Shown here: one piece after another, positions 1 through 7,856 of the stretch
How the letters are laid out: every line of letters starts with the position of its first letter
Numbering within the stretch: position 1 is the stretch's first letter
DNA from: an uncultured Pelagibacteraceae bacterium
GTDB lineage: Bacteria; Pseudomonadota; Alphaproteobacteria; Pelagibacterales; Pelagibacteraceae
Direction of reading: 5' to 3'
Length of the DNA: 60,704 bases
Assembly (NCBI GenBank): GCA_902594915.1
Contig: CACJOA010000006.1
Coordinates: 1-60,704, forward strand
Notes under the pieces: model-generated
The model's database searches: none
Told to the model about the DNA's origin: nothing
The model's input: the letters and a program-made list of their open reading frames with translations, nothing else
Program-made: the position numbers and the translations under genes

Positions 1-2
1 CA

Positions 3-200
3 GAGAAAGCTTTTTTAGAAATAGAGACAAAAAGCAGATATTTTAAGGATTTTATTAACACAAAAAAAAATGTATATGAGCATCAAATCCTAGAAATAAG
101 TAAATCTTTTGAGGAAAAAAACAGAAATAATTCAAATTTAGTAACGATTGAAAAATCATTAGAAATAACTAAAATTTTGGATGAATGGCAGCAAAAATAA
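3..200 (+). CDS. C-terminal end of an unidentified protein (partial)
   Basis: An open frame enters from the left edge in frame 3 and ends at TAA 198-200, giving 65 visible residues that end in LDEWQQK. The tail is hydrophilic and helical-looking, without membrane segments. The ending (SLEITKILDEW) loosely resembles the C-terminus of Gfo/Idh/MocA-type oxidoreductases, but that is a weak impression and no function is assigned. It overlaps the next start codon (185) by 16 nt, suggesting co-transcription with the downstream exported protein. Confidence 0.55.
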   Translation, partial: EKAFLEIETKSRYFKDFINTKKNVYEHQILEISKSFEEKNRNNSNLVTIEKSLEITKILDEWQQK

Positions 201-793
201 TTAAAGTAATATTTTTAAGTTTATTTGTTAGTTTAAGTGCATATTCTAATACTGGCTATGGAAATTTAAAGTTATCTGCTAATGTTGTGGTAACTTTTCA
301 AAAATATTTAGACTTCAATTCAGTACACAATAAATCTAAAGGCCCTGATGCTTGGGGTAGACCTGGTATGTTTGCAATTAGTAAAGATGGTTTGGTAGCT
401 GGTTATGGATATTGTCCGAGGGGAAAACAATGTAGACCAAGTCCCTCAGTTGCATTGAATAGTTGTAGAAATAGGGGTGGTGATAATTGTCAAATTTTTG
501 CCAAAGGTAGAAAGATAGTTTGGAATAAAGTTAATCACAGAATTTCAAGAAAAGCTACTAGATCAGAGATTGTAAAAATACTTGAGGATTTAGGTTTTTA
601 TGGTGATAATGAGTCTAAAATAAAACCGTTTATTTCAAAAAAAAAGAAAAAATCTAAAAACGATGATAATAGTCATTATAGAAAAGAAAGTGATAATATT
701 GTATCATTGTTAAAATCTTTAAAAGATTTATATGATTCTGGTGATTTATCAAAAGAACAATATGAGAAAGCTAAAAAAAAACTTTTAGATTAA
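185..793 (+). CDS. Small exported protein with C-terminal SHOCT-like segment
   Basis: The 202-residue protein begins with a short basic stretch and a hydrophobic core (about residues 5-20) that looks like a signal peptide cut near SAYS-N, so it is probably periplasmic or membrane-attached. The middle part (about 50-110) has four Cys residues in a CPRGKQC...SC...NC pattern, followed by a Lys-rich linker. The last 30 residues (LKDLYDSGDLSKEQYEKAKKKLL) match the short helical SHOCT pattern, known in membrane-associated and oligomeric proteins. It lies 4 nt upstream of rseP and overlaps the preceding gene, so an envelope role is inferred. The exact function is unknown. Confidence 0.75.
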   Translation: MAAKIIKVIFLSLFVSLSAYSNTGYGNLKLSANVVVTFQKYLDFNSVHNKSKGPDAWGRPGMFAISKDGLVAGYGYCPRGKQCRPSPSVALNSCRNRGGDNCQIFAKGRKIVWNKVNHRISRKATRSEIVKILEDLGFYGDNESKIKPFISKKKKKSKNDDNSHYRKESDNIVSLLKSLKDLYDSGDLSKEQYEKAKKKLLD

Positions 794-797
794 TAAA

Positions 798-1907
798 ATG
801 CTAAATTATTTAATACCATTTATTGTTCTTATACTGATTGTAGTTTTTATTCATGAATATGGACATTATTATTTTGCAAAAAAATATGGAGTAGGAGTAA
901 CTGATTTCTCTATTGGTTTTGGAAAAGAAATTTTTGGCTGGAATGATAAATCAGGAACCCGTTGGAAAATTTGCTGGATTCCGTTAGGAGGATATGTAAA
1001 ATTTTTTGGTGATAGAAATGTCTTCTCACAAGCTGATCAAGAAAAAGTACTGCGAAAATATAATGAAGAAGATCGTAAAAAATTATTTGCTTTAAAGCCT
1101 TTGTATCAAAGAGCTTTAATAGTATTTGGTGGCCCTTTAGCAAATTTTTTATTAGCTTTTGTTATTTTTTTTTCGATTTATATTTCCGTAGGAAAAGATT
1201 TTACTCCAGCTGTAATTAATGAAGTTCAAGAAGATAGTCCTGCAATGATTGGTGGACTTAAAAAGAACGATATAATATTAGAAATAGATGGCAATAAAGT
1301 TAAGAGTATAATGGAAGTATCAAAATATATAACCATGTCTACCGATGATGTTATAGATTTTAAAGTTAAACGTTCCTATGATGAACTTATAGTTAAAATT
1401 AAACCTGATTTAATTTTAAGTACAGATGACCTTGGAAATAAAATTAATAAAAGGATGGTTGGTATAAAACTTGGAGCATTTAATAATGAAATAAATCATG
1501 TAAAATTAGGACCAGCTAAATCAATTTATTACGCTGCTCATGAAGTATATTACGTATGTATTTCTTCATTGAAATATATTGGCGCAATGATATTTGGCAA
1601 AGCAGATACCTCTCAATTGGGAGGACCAATTAGAATAGCAAAAATATCTGGACAGGTAGCTGAATTTGGAATTTTGGCTTTCATGACCATAATTGCTTAC
1701 ATTTCCATAAGTTTAGGTTTAGTTAATTTATTCCCAATACCTATGCTTGATGGTGGACATTTAATGTTTTATGCTTTTGAAAAAATTTTAGGTCGTCCTT
1801 TATCAGAAAAGACACAAGAGGGTTTTTTTCGAATCGGATTGTTTTTATTGCTATGTTTAATGTTTTTTACAACTGTAAATGACCTAAAGGATCTTGGTTT
1901 ATTTTAG
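798..1907 (+). CDS. rseP: RseP-type site-2 intramembrane zinc metalloprotease
   Basis: M50 family protease that cleaves membrane-anchored substrates within the bilayer, classically anti-sigma factors after a first cut by another protease. The zinc motif HEYGH is at residues 19-23 in the first transmembrane helix. A PDZ-like domain lies at about 135-210, and the second catalytic motif LDG at 317-319 (PIPMLDGGH) sits in a C-terminal membrane helix. The 369-residue length suits the single-PDZ alphaproteobacterial form. It follows the SHOCT-like protein by 4 nt; the usual neighbour bamA is not found here, since a 160-nt gap and HU come next. Confidence 0.95.
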   Translation: MLNYLIPFIVLILIVVFIHEYGHYYFAKKYGVGVTDFSIGFGKEIFGWNDKSGTRWKICWIPLGGYVKFFGDRNVFSQADQEKVLRKYNEEDRKKLFALKPLYQRALIVFGGPLANFLLAFVIFFSIYISVGKDFTPAVINEVQEDSPAMIGGLKKNDIILEIDGNKVKSIMEVSKYITMSTDDVIDFKVKRSYDELIVKIKPDLILSTDDLGNKINKRMVGIKLGAFNNEINHVKLGPAKSIYYAAHEVYYVCISSLKYIGAMIFGKADTSQLGGPIRIAKISGQVAEFGILAFMTIIAYISISLGLVNLFPIPMLDGGHLMFYAFEKILGRPLSEKTQEGFFRIGLFLLLCLMFFTTVNDLKDLGLF

Positions 1908-2067
1908 TAAAGATAAAAAAATAATTCACAAAAAAGTGAGCAAAATCAACATAAATTTGGTATTTTACAACATATTGTGTATAACTTTTTTTTATATACT
2001 AAAAAAAGTCTTGATTTATCAACACTTTTGATAAGAATATCATTAATCTAATAAAACCGGAGCTAAA
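1908..2067 (+). promoter_or_regulatory. Leader/promoter region of HU with two small palindromes
   Basis: This 160-nt AT-rich gap must hold the HU promoter. Two perfect inverted repeats stand out close to the gene: TTGATTTATCAA at 2011-2022, and TGATA/TATCA arms at 2029-2033 and 2038-2042. They share the TGAT/ATCA core, so they could be two sites for one dimeric regulator. A GGAG ribosome-binding site precedes the ATG at 2068. No experimental promoter evidence exists; this is read from symmetry alone. Confidence 0.4.
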
Positions 2068-2343
2068 ATGAATAAAAAACAACTAGTAGTCAAGCTTTCA
2101 GGAGCTTTAAATCTAAGCAAAGCTGATGCTGAAAGAACTTTTGACACAATTACCAACACTATTTTAGATGCTTTAAAAGCTGATGATTCAGTTAAAATTG
2201 CTGGATTTGGAACTTACAAAGTAGCTAAGAGAAAAGCTAGAGTTGGAAGAAATCCTCGTACTGGTGAACAGATACAAATCGCTGCATCACAGAAGGTTAA
2301 ATTCTTACCAGCAAAAGCATTAAAAGAAGTATTTAATAAATAA
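2068..2343 (+). CDS. hup: DNA-binding protein HU
   Basis: A 91-residue histone-like protein that bends and compacts DNA as a dimer. It has the family's N-terminal helices (MNKKQLVVKLSGALNLSKADAERTFDTI), the beta-arm region with GFGTYKVAKRKARVGRNPRTGEQIQI around residues 46-75, and the AKALKEVFN C-terminus; the arm proline in RNPRTGE is present. It is monocistronic by context: a long leader precedes it and a strong hairpin follows immediately. IHF subunits share the fold, but the sequence and length read as HU. Confidence 0.95.
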   Translation: MNKKQLVVKLSGALNLSKADAERTFDTITNTILDALKADDSVKIAGFGTYKVAKRKARVGRNPRTGEQIQIAASQKVKFLPAKALKEVFNK

Positions 2344-2350
2344 TATTCTT

Positions 2351-2387
2351 AACAGCCTTAATGTTGTAAAAGTACATTAAGGCTGTT
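2351..2387 (+). terminator. Perfect 13-bp hairpin downstream of HU
   Basis: Arms AACAGCCTTAATG (2351-2363) and CATTAAGGCTGTT (2375-2387) are perfect complements around an 11-nt loop, 8 nt after the HU stop codon. There is no T-run after the 3' arm, so it is not a textbook intrinsic terminator. It may act as an mRNA 3' stabiliser or a factor-assisted terminator for the abundant HU message. Confidence 0.7.
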
Positions 2388-2390
2388 ACT

Positions 2391-2409
2391 ATATGCAAAT
2401 GTTGCATAT
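2391..2409 (+). promoter_or_regulatory. Palindrome upstream of amtB, possible nitrogen-regulator operator
   Basis: ATATGCAA and TTGCATAT form perfect 8-bp arms around ATG, 75 nt before the amtB start. The core TGCA-N5-TGCA recalls the TGCA half-sites of NtrC-family operators, but with shorter spacing than the enterobacterial consensus. Assignment to a nitrogen regulator is inference; only the symmetry is seen. Confidence 0.4.
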
Positions 2410-2483
2410 CTATTTTTATGAATCAACATTAGTTTTTCATAATCTTTTAAATAAAAGGATCTCTTTAACAAAGGGAGAGTATT

Positions 2484-3776
2484 ATGAAAAAATATTTATT
2501 AAAAACATTATTATCTTTTTTCGGCTTGTTCCTAATGACAGAAACAAGTTTTGCTGAAACAACAATGTCAGCAGAAGGACAATATATATTTAATTCTTTA
2601 GCGTTTTATATTGGTGGAGTTTTAGTTGCTTTTATGGCTGCTGGATTTTGTATGCTTGAGAGTGGTTTGGTAACAAATAAAAGCGTTTCATCAATTGCAG
2701 CAAAAAATATTGGAAAATTTGCAATTTGTTCACTTATATTTTTTTTAGTGGGTTATAATTTAGCCTACGGAATTTCTGAGGGTGGATACATAGGATCATT
2801 TAGTATCTGGGGAGATTCTTCAGAGATTGGCACGGGGTATTCTGACAGCTCTGATTGGTTTTTCCAAACAATGTTTGTTTGTGCTACTGTTTCAATAGTA
2901 TCTGGTGCTGTTGCTGAAAGAATAAAAATCTGGCCATTCTTTTTATTTGCAGTGATCATGTCCGGATTTATTTATCCTGTATCTATGGGTTGGCAATGGG
3001 GAGGTGGTTGGTTAAGTGCGGCTGGCTTTTCAGATTTTGCTGGATCAACAGTAGTTCATGCTTGTGGTGGCGCAGCAGCTTTAGCTGGAGTAATTGTTCT
3101 AGGAGCAAGGACAGGAAGATTTTCTGGAACAGGCGGCAAAAGAATAATGGTTCCATTTGCTGCTTCTAGTATACCATTAACAACTCTTGGTACCTTTTTA
3201 TTATGGTTTGGTTGGTTTGGATTTAATGGTTTTAGTCAATTGGCGATGGGAACTTTCGATGATGTTAATGCAATATCAAAAATTGCCGTTAATACTCATT
3301 TAGCTGGAGCGGCTGGAACTTTTGCGGGTGCAGCTATTACAAGATTAATTGGTGGTAAAACTGATATTGTTATGATGCTCAATGGTGCTTTAGCTGGTTT
3401 AGTAGCTATTACTGCCGAGCCTTTAACGCCTACTCCTGGAATGGCAATCGTAATTGGAGCGATTGGTGCACTAATTATGTATTTTGGAACTAAAATGTTA
3501 GAAAGTTTTGGTTTAGATGATGTTGTTGGTGCAATCCCAGTTCATATGTTCGCAGGGATTTTTGGAACATTAATAGTTCCAGCAACGAATCCTGATACAG
3601 CCTTTGGAACACAATTTTTAGGAACTTTATCAATTTGTGCATTTAGCTTCATACTTTCTTATATTGTGTTTAGTATTATGAAAGCAACAATAGGTCTTCG
3701 AATTAGTAAAGAGGCTGAAAAACTTGGAACTGATAAGGCTGAAATTGGTGTGACAGCATACGCAATAAGAGATTAA
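2484..3776 (+). CDS. amtB: Ammonium transporter AmtB
   Basis: Inner-membrane ammonium channel of the Amt/Rh family, 430 residues with about eleven hydrophobic helices. A signal peptide-like N-terminus ends near SFA-E (residue 24). The conserved pore histidines are visible at about 192 (VVHACGGAAALAG) and 354 (VHMFAGIFGT), and the AGFCMLESGLV signature near 52-62 is typical. A purine-rich ribosome-binding site (AAGGGAGAG) precedes the ATG. No glnK gene is adjacent, unlike many alphaproteobacteria. A palindrome lies upstream and a strong terminator follows, so it is probably a single-gene unit controlled by nitrogen supply. Confidence 0.96.
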   Translation: MKKYLLKTLLSFFGLFLMTETSFAETTMSAEGQYIFNSLAFYIGGVLVAFMAAGFCMLESGLVTNKSVSSIAAKNIGKFAICSLIFFLVGYNLAYGISEGGYIGSFSIWGDSSEIGTGYSDSSDWFFQTMFVCATVSIVSGAVAERIKIWPFFLFAVIMSGFIYPVSMGWQWGGGWLSAAGFSDFAGSTVVHACGGAAALAGVIVLGARTGRFSGTGGKRIMVPFAASSIPLTTLGTFLLWFGWFGFNGFSQLAMGTFDDVNAISKIAVNTHLAGAAGTFAGAAITRLIGGKTDIVMMLNGALAGLVAITAEPLTPTPGMAIVIGAIGALIMYFGTKMLESFGLDDVVGAIPVHMFAGIFGTLIVPATNPDTAFGTQFLGTLSICAFSFILSYIVFSIMKATIGLRISKEAEKLGTDKAEIGVTAYAIRD

Positions 3777-3802
3777 TTTTTCTCTCTTTTAGTTAGTTAA
3801 TT

Positions 3803-3834
3803 AAAGCCCCTCTTCCATGAGGGGCTTTTTTTTT
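3803..3834 (+). terminator. Intrinsic terminator of amtB
   Basis: Perfect 10-bp arms AAAGCCCCTC (3803-3812) and GAGGGGCTTT (3819-3828) enclose a 6-nt loop and run into a T-stretch to 3834. This is the clearest Rho-independent terminator in the window. Its tail touches the stop codon of the convergent gene at 3833. Confidence 0.92.
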
Positions 3835-4879
3835 ATATTTCGTTTTCATCCCAAACTTTTTTCCAATTAAAATTAGGGGGGAGTCCATAAACAGAATTTA
3901 TATTGGTTGCATGCATTGCTAAAGATGGAATTGGCGATAAACAATATTCTTTTTCATAGATTTGATGTAATTTTTGTTCCATTGGATGATGTCTTAATTG
4001 TCCAATTTTTTTAAGTTCATCAAAGTATTTGTTGATCATAGATTTGCTGGTCATGAATGTAATTAAAGTTTCACCAATTGTTCTCCAATGGCTCTTGTTT
4101 CCCATAAATATTCTCGTTTCATCAATATTTGAATATAAATAAGGGTAATCTGCTGGGCATAAAAATAATTCTCTATCAAGTTGTGATGAAATTTTTTCGT
4201 AAGTAAATAACATCTCTGTGATAGCATTTTTGGTGTGAATATAATCATCCTCAAGAAAATAGAATAAATCAGACTCAATTTCTTTTGAAATTTTAAAGGA
4301 CTTTAAAATATTTCTCATATTAGAAACCATATTTTTTGAAATATTATTACCATTCGTATCTTTAGTATTTATTTCATTGGTAAATTCATTTTCATCTAAA
4401 TTAATTATTTGTGTCTTTATTTTAGTTGATCTTAATAATCTACTTATTCTATCTAAATTATCTTTATTTGATTTATCATCTGTCACAATTATATTTAGTT
4501 CCAATTTTTTAAAATTATTAAGAGCATATTCGCAAGATGAAATAATTGATTTGATTGTCCTTAAGGTATATTCAATTTTTGGTAGTTCAAAAATTCTCTT
4601 TTTATTTTGGTCTAGCATAACTTTATCATCATCAATATCTCCAAAAGTGTAAGATCTTATAATAATTGTTAGACTGTTTATTTTATTTTTAATTTTAGTA
4701 ATTCCCAAGGGGAGAGTAATTGATTTTTCACCACTTTTACTTAAATTTTCATCTGCTGCAAGATTTGAAGGCACGATGTTAAGATTTGCTTGATCTATAA
4801 TTTCAAAACCAAATTTCCTTAAAATTTTTATCAGTATTTTTGATAGAAAACTTTTTTTACTATATATTTTATTTTTCAT
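3833..4879 (-). CDS. Glycosyltransferase-like protein
   Basis: A 348-residue soluble protein. The core (about 68-230) looks like a GT-A fold: LTIIIRSYTFG strand, LNIIVTDDKS near 125-135, and a LFYFLEDDY motif near 205-213 that resembles the DxD-type metal/nucleotide-sugar site of family 2 transferases. The C-terminal part (HHPMEQKLHQIYEKEYCLSPIPSLAMHATN) resembles the end of putative sugar transferases. Substrate unknown. It stands alone, converging on amtB and facing the rhodanese gene, so context does not help. A role in surface polysaccharide is only an inference. Confidence 0.6.
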   Translation of the reverse strand: MKNKIYSKKSFLSKILIKILRKFGFEIIDQANLNIVPSNLAADENLSKSGEKSITLPLGITKIKNKINSLTIIIRSYTFGDIDDDKVMLDQNKKRIFELPKIEYTLRTIKSIISSCEYALNNFKKLELNIIVTDDKSNKDNLDRISRLLRSTKIKTQIINLDENEFTNEINTKDTNGNNISKNMVSNMRNILKSFKISKEIESDLFYFLEDDYIHTKNAITEMLFTYEKISSQLDRELFLCPADYPYLYSNIDETRIFMGNKSHWRTIGETLITFMTSKSMINKYFDELKKIGQLRHHPMEQKLHQIYEKEYCLSPIPSLAMHATNINSVYGLPPNFNWKKVWDENEI

Positions 4880-4926
4880 TTTATAATTAATAATTTATAC
4901 TAATACTAAATTGAAATAATAAATAT

Positions 4927-5310
4927 ATGAAAATAAAATCTTCAAGTGAACTAGTAAGTAATGCTCTAAAAGAAATAAAAACTATTACAACTGAAGAGGC
5001 GCATAAATTAGTTGAGAATGGTAAAACGAATCTTATTGATATTAGAGATGTTAGAGAGCTACAAAAAGAAGGAAGAGTTGAGGGAGCAACTCATATTCCA
5101 AGGGGGATGTTGGAATTTTGGCTAGATCCAGAAAGCCCATATTTTAAAGAAGGTAAATTAGACCTTAACAAAGAAATGGTTTTGTTCTGTGCAGGTGGTT
5201 TAAGATCTGCTTTAGCTGCTAAATCTTTGAAGGAGATGGGTTTTGAAAAAGTATCACATGTTGATGGAGGTTTTGGTGCAATCAGAAAGAGTAAATTTAA
5301 AATAGTTTAA
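4927..5310 (+). CDS. Rhodanese-like domain protein
   Basis: Single-domain rhodanese of 127 residues. The predicted persulfide-carrying cysteine is Cys88 in the loop CAGGLRSA, preceded by the conserved LIDIRDVRE strand near 37-45 and HIPRGMLEFW near 57-66, and followed by HVDGGFGA. Such proteins transfer sulfane sulfur or act as thiol enzymes in the cytoplasm. Its last bases overlap the stop of the convergent gene (5307) by 4 nt. Sulfur donor and acceptor cannot be named from sequence. Confidence 0.9.
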   Translation: MKIKSSSELVSNALKEIKTITTEEAHKLVENGKTNLIDIRDVRELQKEGRVEGATHIPRGMLEFWLDPESPYFKEGKLDLNKEMVLFCAGGLRSALAAKSLKEMGFEKVSHVDGGFGAIRKSKFKIV

Positions 5311-5891
5311 TTATCATACTCATCTAAAGCATAATCTAAACGATCTTGACCCCAAAAAATTTTGTTGTTAACAACAAAAGTAGGAGCGCCAAAAATATCT
5401 TTTTCAAAAGCTTGATTTGTTAAATTTTTTAATTCATCTTTGATTTTTGGATGTTTAATATTATTAAAAAAATCAATTTCATTAATTGAACATAAATTTA
5501 AAATTTTGATAATATTTTTTTCATTTGAAATATCAATATTGTCTTTCCAATAGGCATTGAAACATAATTCAAAAAATTTTTCTTTAAGTTTTTTATCAAC
5601 TGTCAAATATCCTCGCATTAAATACAATGAATTTATTGGAAATTTGTCATTCCATTTAAATTCAATCTTATTTTTTTCTGCAATTAACTTACAATCATTT
5701 TTCATATTTTTCATTTTTCTTTCATTAAACGCTGGTGCTGTTATTCCACTTAAATTATGCAGCCCTCCTAATAAAATAGGTTTGTAAATAATCTGATTTG
5801 TATTAATTAAATTTAAAGATTTTATTTTTTTATATGCCAAAAATGAATAAGGACTAATAAAATCAAAATAAAATTCAATTGATTTAGTCAT
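5307..5891 (-). CDS. DSBA-like 2-hydroxychromene-2-carboxylate isomerase family protein
   Basis: A 194-residue thioredoxin-fold protein of the kappa-GST/HCCA isomerase family. The N-terminal motif FYFDFISPYSFLAY (residues 7-20) carries the Ser that replaces the DsbA CxxC in this family. The GAPTFVVNNKIFWGQDRLDYA stretch near 168-188 is the typical cis-Pro and C-terminal helix region. The classical reaction is glutathione-dependent isomerisation in naphthalene catabolism, but no aromatic pathway is nearby, so the true substrate is unknown. It overlaps the start side of the upstream ABA4-like gene by 8 nt, suggesting a two-gene operon. Confidence 0.85.
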   Translation of the reverse strand: MTKSIEFYFDFISPYSFLAYKKIKSLNLINTNQIIYKPILLGGLHNLSGITAPAFNERKMKNMKNDCKLIAEKNKIEFKWNDKFPINSLYLMRGYLTVDKKLKEKFFELCFNAYWKDNIDISNEKNIIKILNLCSINEIDFFNNIKHPKIKDELKNLTNQAFEKDIFGAPTFVVNNKIFWGQDRLDYALDEYDN

Positions 5892-6357
5892 ATAAGGTAA
5901 TGCTTTTAGAATGAAAAATTTTTATTAACCAAAATAGAAATATTCCCAAAGGTCCAATTAAATAAGTGAGAATTAATGGGAATGCAATGAGAACTTTATT
6001 CATTGAAAATTTTATAGATTCTTTAACTATCCAGCCTCCAACAAAAAGATTGATTGATACAAAATGTATCCAAAAAAACATTAAAAAAGATTTATTGGTA
6101 AATAAATTTAACAAATTATTAATACCTAAATAAAGATTAAAATTTTCAATGAAGTTATATGAGCCTAAAAAAGACTTATAGATAACAAAAATATAAGTAC
6201 CACTTAAAATAAAAATTGGAAAGATAGAAGATACAAAATATCTACAAATATGTGATTGAGGAAAGAAAATAAGTATAATCCAAAAGGGTAAAATCCCCAA
6301 ATTAACCCAAAAGTAAAGCATTTCAATTGTAAAGTAATTATAAATTTGTTCGATCAT
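5884..6357 (-). CDS. ABA4-like (DUF4281) membrane protein
   Basis: A polytopic protein of 157 residues with four hydrophobic helices. The C-terminal pattern FVGGWIVKES...LILTYLIGPLGIFLFWLI matches the ABA4-like/DUF4281 family, whose plant member is needed for neoxanthin synthesis; bacterial functions are undefined. ATG at 6357 (MIEQIYNYF) is preferred to an upstream in-frame start at 6426, because the family begins just before the first helix and the longer form would run into recX. It overlaps the following HCCA-isomerase-like gene by 8 nt. Confidence 0.75.
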   Translation of the reverse strand: MIEQIYNYFTIEMLYFWVNLGILPFWIILIFFPQSHICRYFVSSIFPIFILSGTYIFVIYKSFLGSYNFIENFNLYLGINNLLNLFTNKSFLMFFWIHFVSINLFVGGWIVKESIKFSMNKVLIAFPLILTYLIGPLGIFLFWLIKIFHSKSITLYD

Positions 6358-6385
6358 TTTAAAATATATTATATTAAATCTTGAA

Positions 6386-6949
6386 ATGATTCCTATAAGA
6401 AATAAAAGAAAAACACTTAAAGTCACTGTAGAAGAAATGAGGAATTTTGCTTTTGCATACGTTGAAAAATACGCTCCATCAAAACAACAGTTAAAAACTT
6501 ATCTATTAAAAAAATACCTAAAAATATCAGTACCTCATATAAAAAAGCAGGATGTCGCAAATTTAATTGATGTTGTTTTATCAGATTTAGAAAAAAATAA
6601 GTTTATTAATGATAAGTTTTATTCTGAAAGCAAAGCTAAAAGCATGATTCAAAGAGGAAGCTCAATTAATAAAATTAGGAATTATTTGATTGTAAAGGGG
6701 ATTAAAGATGAATTCATTAAAGAAACAGTCGACAAAATTAAAGATGAAAATTCAGATCAAGATTTTTTTTCAGCAATTAAGGTCTGTAAAAAAAAAAGAA
6801 TAGGTCCAGCAAGAGTTGAAGAGAATAGATCGTTATTTTATAAGAAGGATATATCACTATTAGCAAGAAACGGTTTTGACTTTGAAACCTCAAAAAAAAT
6901 TATGGAAATGAGTAAAGATGACTTTATTAAAATAATAAAGCTTTTATAA
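6386..6949 (+). CDS. recX: RecX-family regulatory protein
   Basis: A 187-residue, Lys-rich helical protein with RecX tandem three-helix repeats: AFAYVEKYAPSKQQLKTYLLKKY near 24-46, NKFINDKFYSESKAKSMIQRGSSINKIRNYLIVKGI near 72-107, and the ALLARNGFDFETSKKIM-like ending. RecX binds RecA filaments and limits recombinase activity. recA is not adjacent. It is divergent from the ABA4-like gene with only 28 nt between start codons, so the promoters must overlap. The first 15 residues (MIPIRNKRKTLKVTV) are less conserved and the true start could be a little downstream. Confidence 0.8.
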   Translation: MIPIRNKRKTLKVTVEEMRNFAFAYVEKYAPSKQQLKTYLLKKYLKISVPHIKKQDVANLIDVVLSDLEKNKFINDKFYSESKAKSMIQRGSSINKIRNYLIVKGIKDEFIKETVDKIKDENSDQDFFSAIKVCKKKRIGPARVEENRSLFYKKDISLLARNGFDFETSKKIMEMSKDDFIKIIKLL

Positions 6950-6951
6950 TA

Positions 6952-7083
6952 TTATTTTTTCTGGTCATCGATTAAATTTTTTATCTTATTTTTTATATAA
7001 TTTTTAACAAACACAAAAACTACTAAACCAAATATAGATACAGATATAACTATAATTAGAATAGTTTTTAATTGATCTTCCAT
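6952..7083 (-). CDS. 43-aa single-pass membrane protein
   Basis: A short ORF coding 43 residues: MEDQLKT, a hydrophobic helix of about 20 residues (8-26), then a basic and amphipathic tail ending DDQKK. Its ATG overlaps the cysQ stop by one base (TAATG on the minus strand), which is strong evidence for translational coupling and for this being a real gene. It follows DUF3553 and cysQ in the same operon. Family not recognised; function unknown. Confidence 0.6.
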   Translation of the reverse strand: MEDQLKTILIIVISVSIFGLVVFVFVKNYIKNKIKNLIDDQKK

Positions 7084-7856
7084 TATAAAATATTTTTACT
7101 TTTTAAAATCAAACTTGAATTTTTAAAATTTTTTTTTCCATATAAGATTTCATTTCCATCAAAGTCAGTAATACTTCCTCCAGAATGATATAAGATTGCA
7201 TGGCCTGCAGCAATATCCCATTCACAAGCTCTTGGCTCTGCAACATATCCGTCATACTCACCGGTTGCAATTACGCAGAATTTTAAAGAGCTTTTCATTC
7301 TGATATAATTTTTAACATTTAGCGATTTATGTATTTTTTCTATTTCAGGTTTAATTTTATTTGAATATGATACAAACTGTAAAGTTTTTTTATTATTTTT
7401 TTTTATCTCACTTAGATTTATTTTATCCCCATTTATTAATTCAAACGCAAAATCTTTACCATATGAAAAAAACATTCTTTTTTTTGCAGGTGCATAAATT
7501 AAGCCAGCCTCAGGCCTATTATCTATAATTAAGCCTGCATTAATTGTGAATTCCTCAAGATTGTTTATATAGTCATAAGTTCCATCAATTGGGTCTACCA
7601 ACCAAAAATTTTTTAAATTAGTTAAAGATTTATTATCAGAAGTTTCTTCTGATATTATTGGAATATCAGGAGTTAAGCTGGTTATTTTTTTTGTAATTAT
7701 TCTGTTAACTTCTAAGTCTCCATTACTAACTGGTGTATTATCAGATTTAATTTTTTTTATGAGACCTCTCGCTCTCAAGTTAAGCGCCGTCTCCCCAGCA
7801 TTCATGAACGTATCTATTAAATTTTCAACGATTGATTTTAAGTTTGTTTTAGTCAT
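7083..7856 (-). CDS. cysQ: Inositol monophosphatase family protein, probably CysQ 3'(2'),5'-bisphosphate nucleotidase
   Basis: A 257-residue Mg-dependent phosphatase of the IMPase superfamily. The metal site is visible as ISEETS (near 71) with the catalytic FWLVDPIDGTYDYINN near 83-99, and the late motif ACEWDIAAGHAILYHSGG near 210-228. CysQ hydrolyses PAP left from sulfate assimilation; other superfamily members act on inositol or histidinol phosphates, so the substrate is likely but not certain. It starts inside the end of the DUF3553 gene (8-nt overlap) and its stop overlaps the 43-aa gene. Confidence 0.8.
   Translation of the reverse strand: MTKTNLKSIVENLIDTFMNAGETALNLRARGLIKKIKSDNTPVSNGDLEVNRIITKKITSLTPDIPIISEETSDNKSLTNLKNFWLVDPIDGTYDYINNLEEFTINAGLIIDNRPEAGLIYAPAKKRMFFSYGKDFAFELINGDKINLSEIKKNNKKTLQFVSYSNKIKPEIEKIHKSLNVKNYIRMKSSLKFCVIATGEYDGYVAEPRACEWDIAAGHAILYHSGGSITDFDGNEILYGKKNFKNSSLILKSKNIL

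Noticed and set aside
4377-4652. 91-aa plus-strand ORF within the glycosyltransferase-like gene
   Set aside because: It is antisense to a 348-aa gene with recognisable motifs and has low-complexity Leu/Ser/Ile content typical of AT-rich antisense frames.
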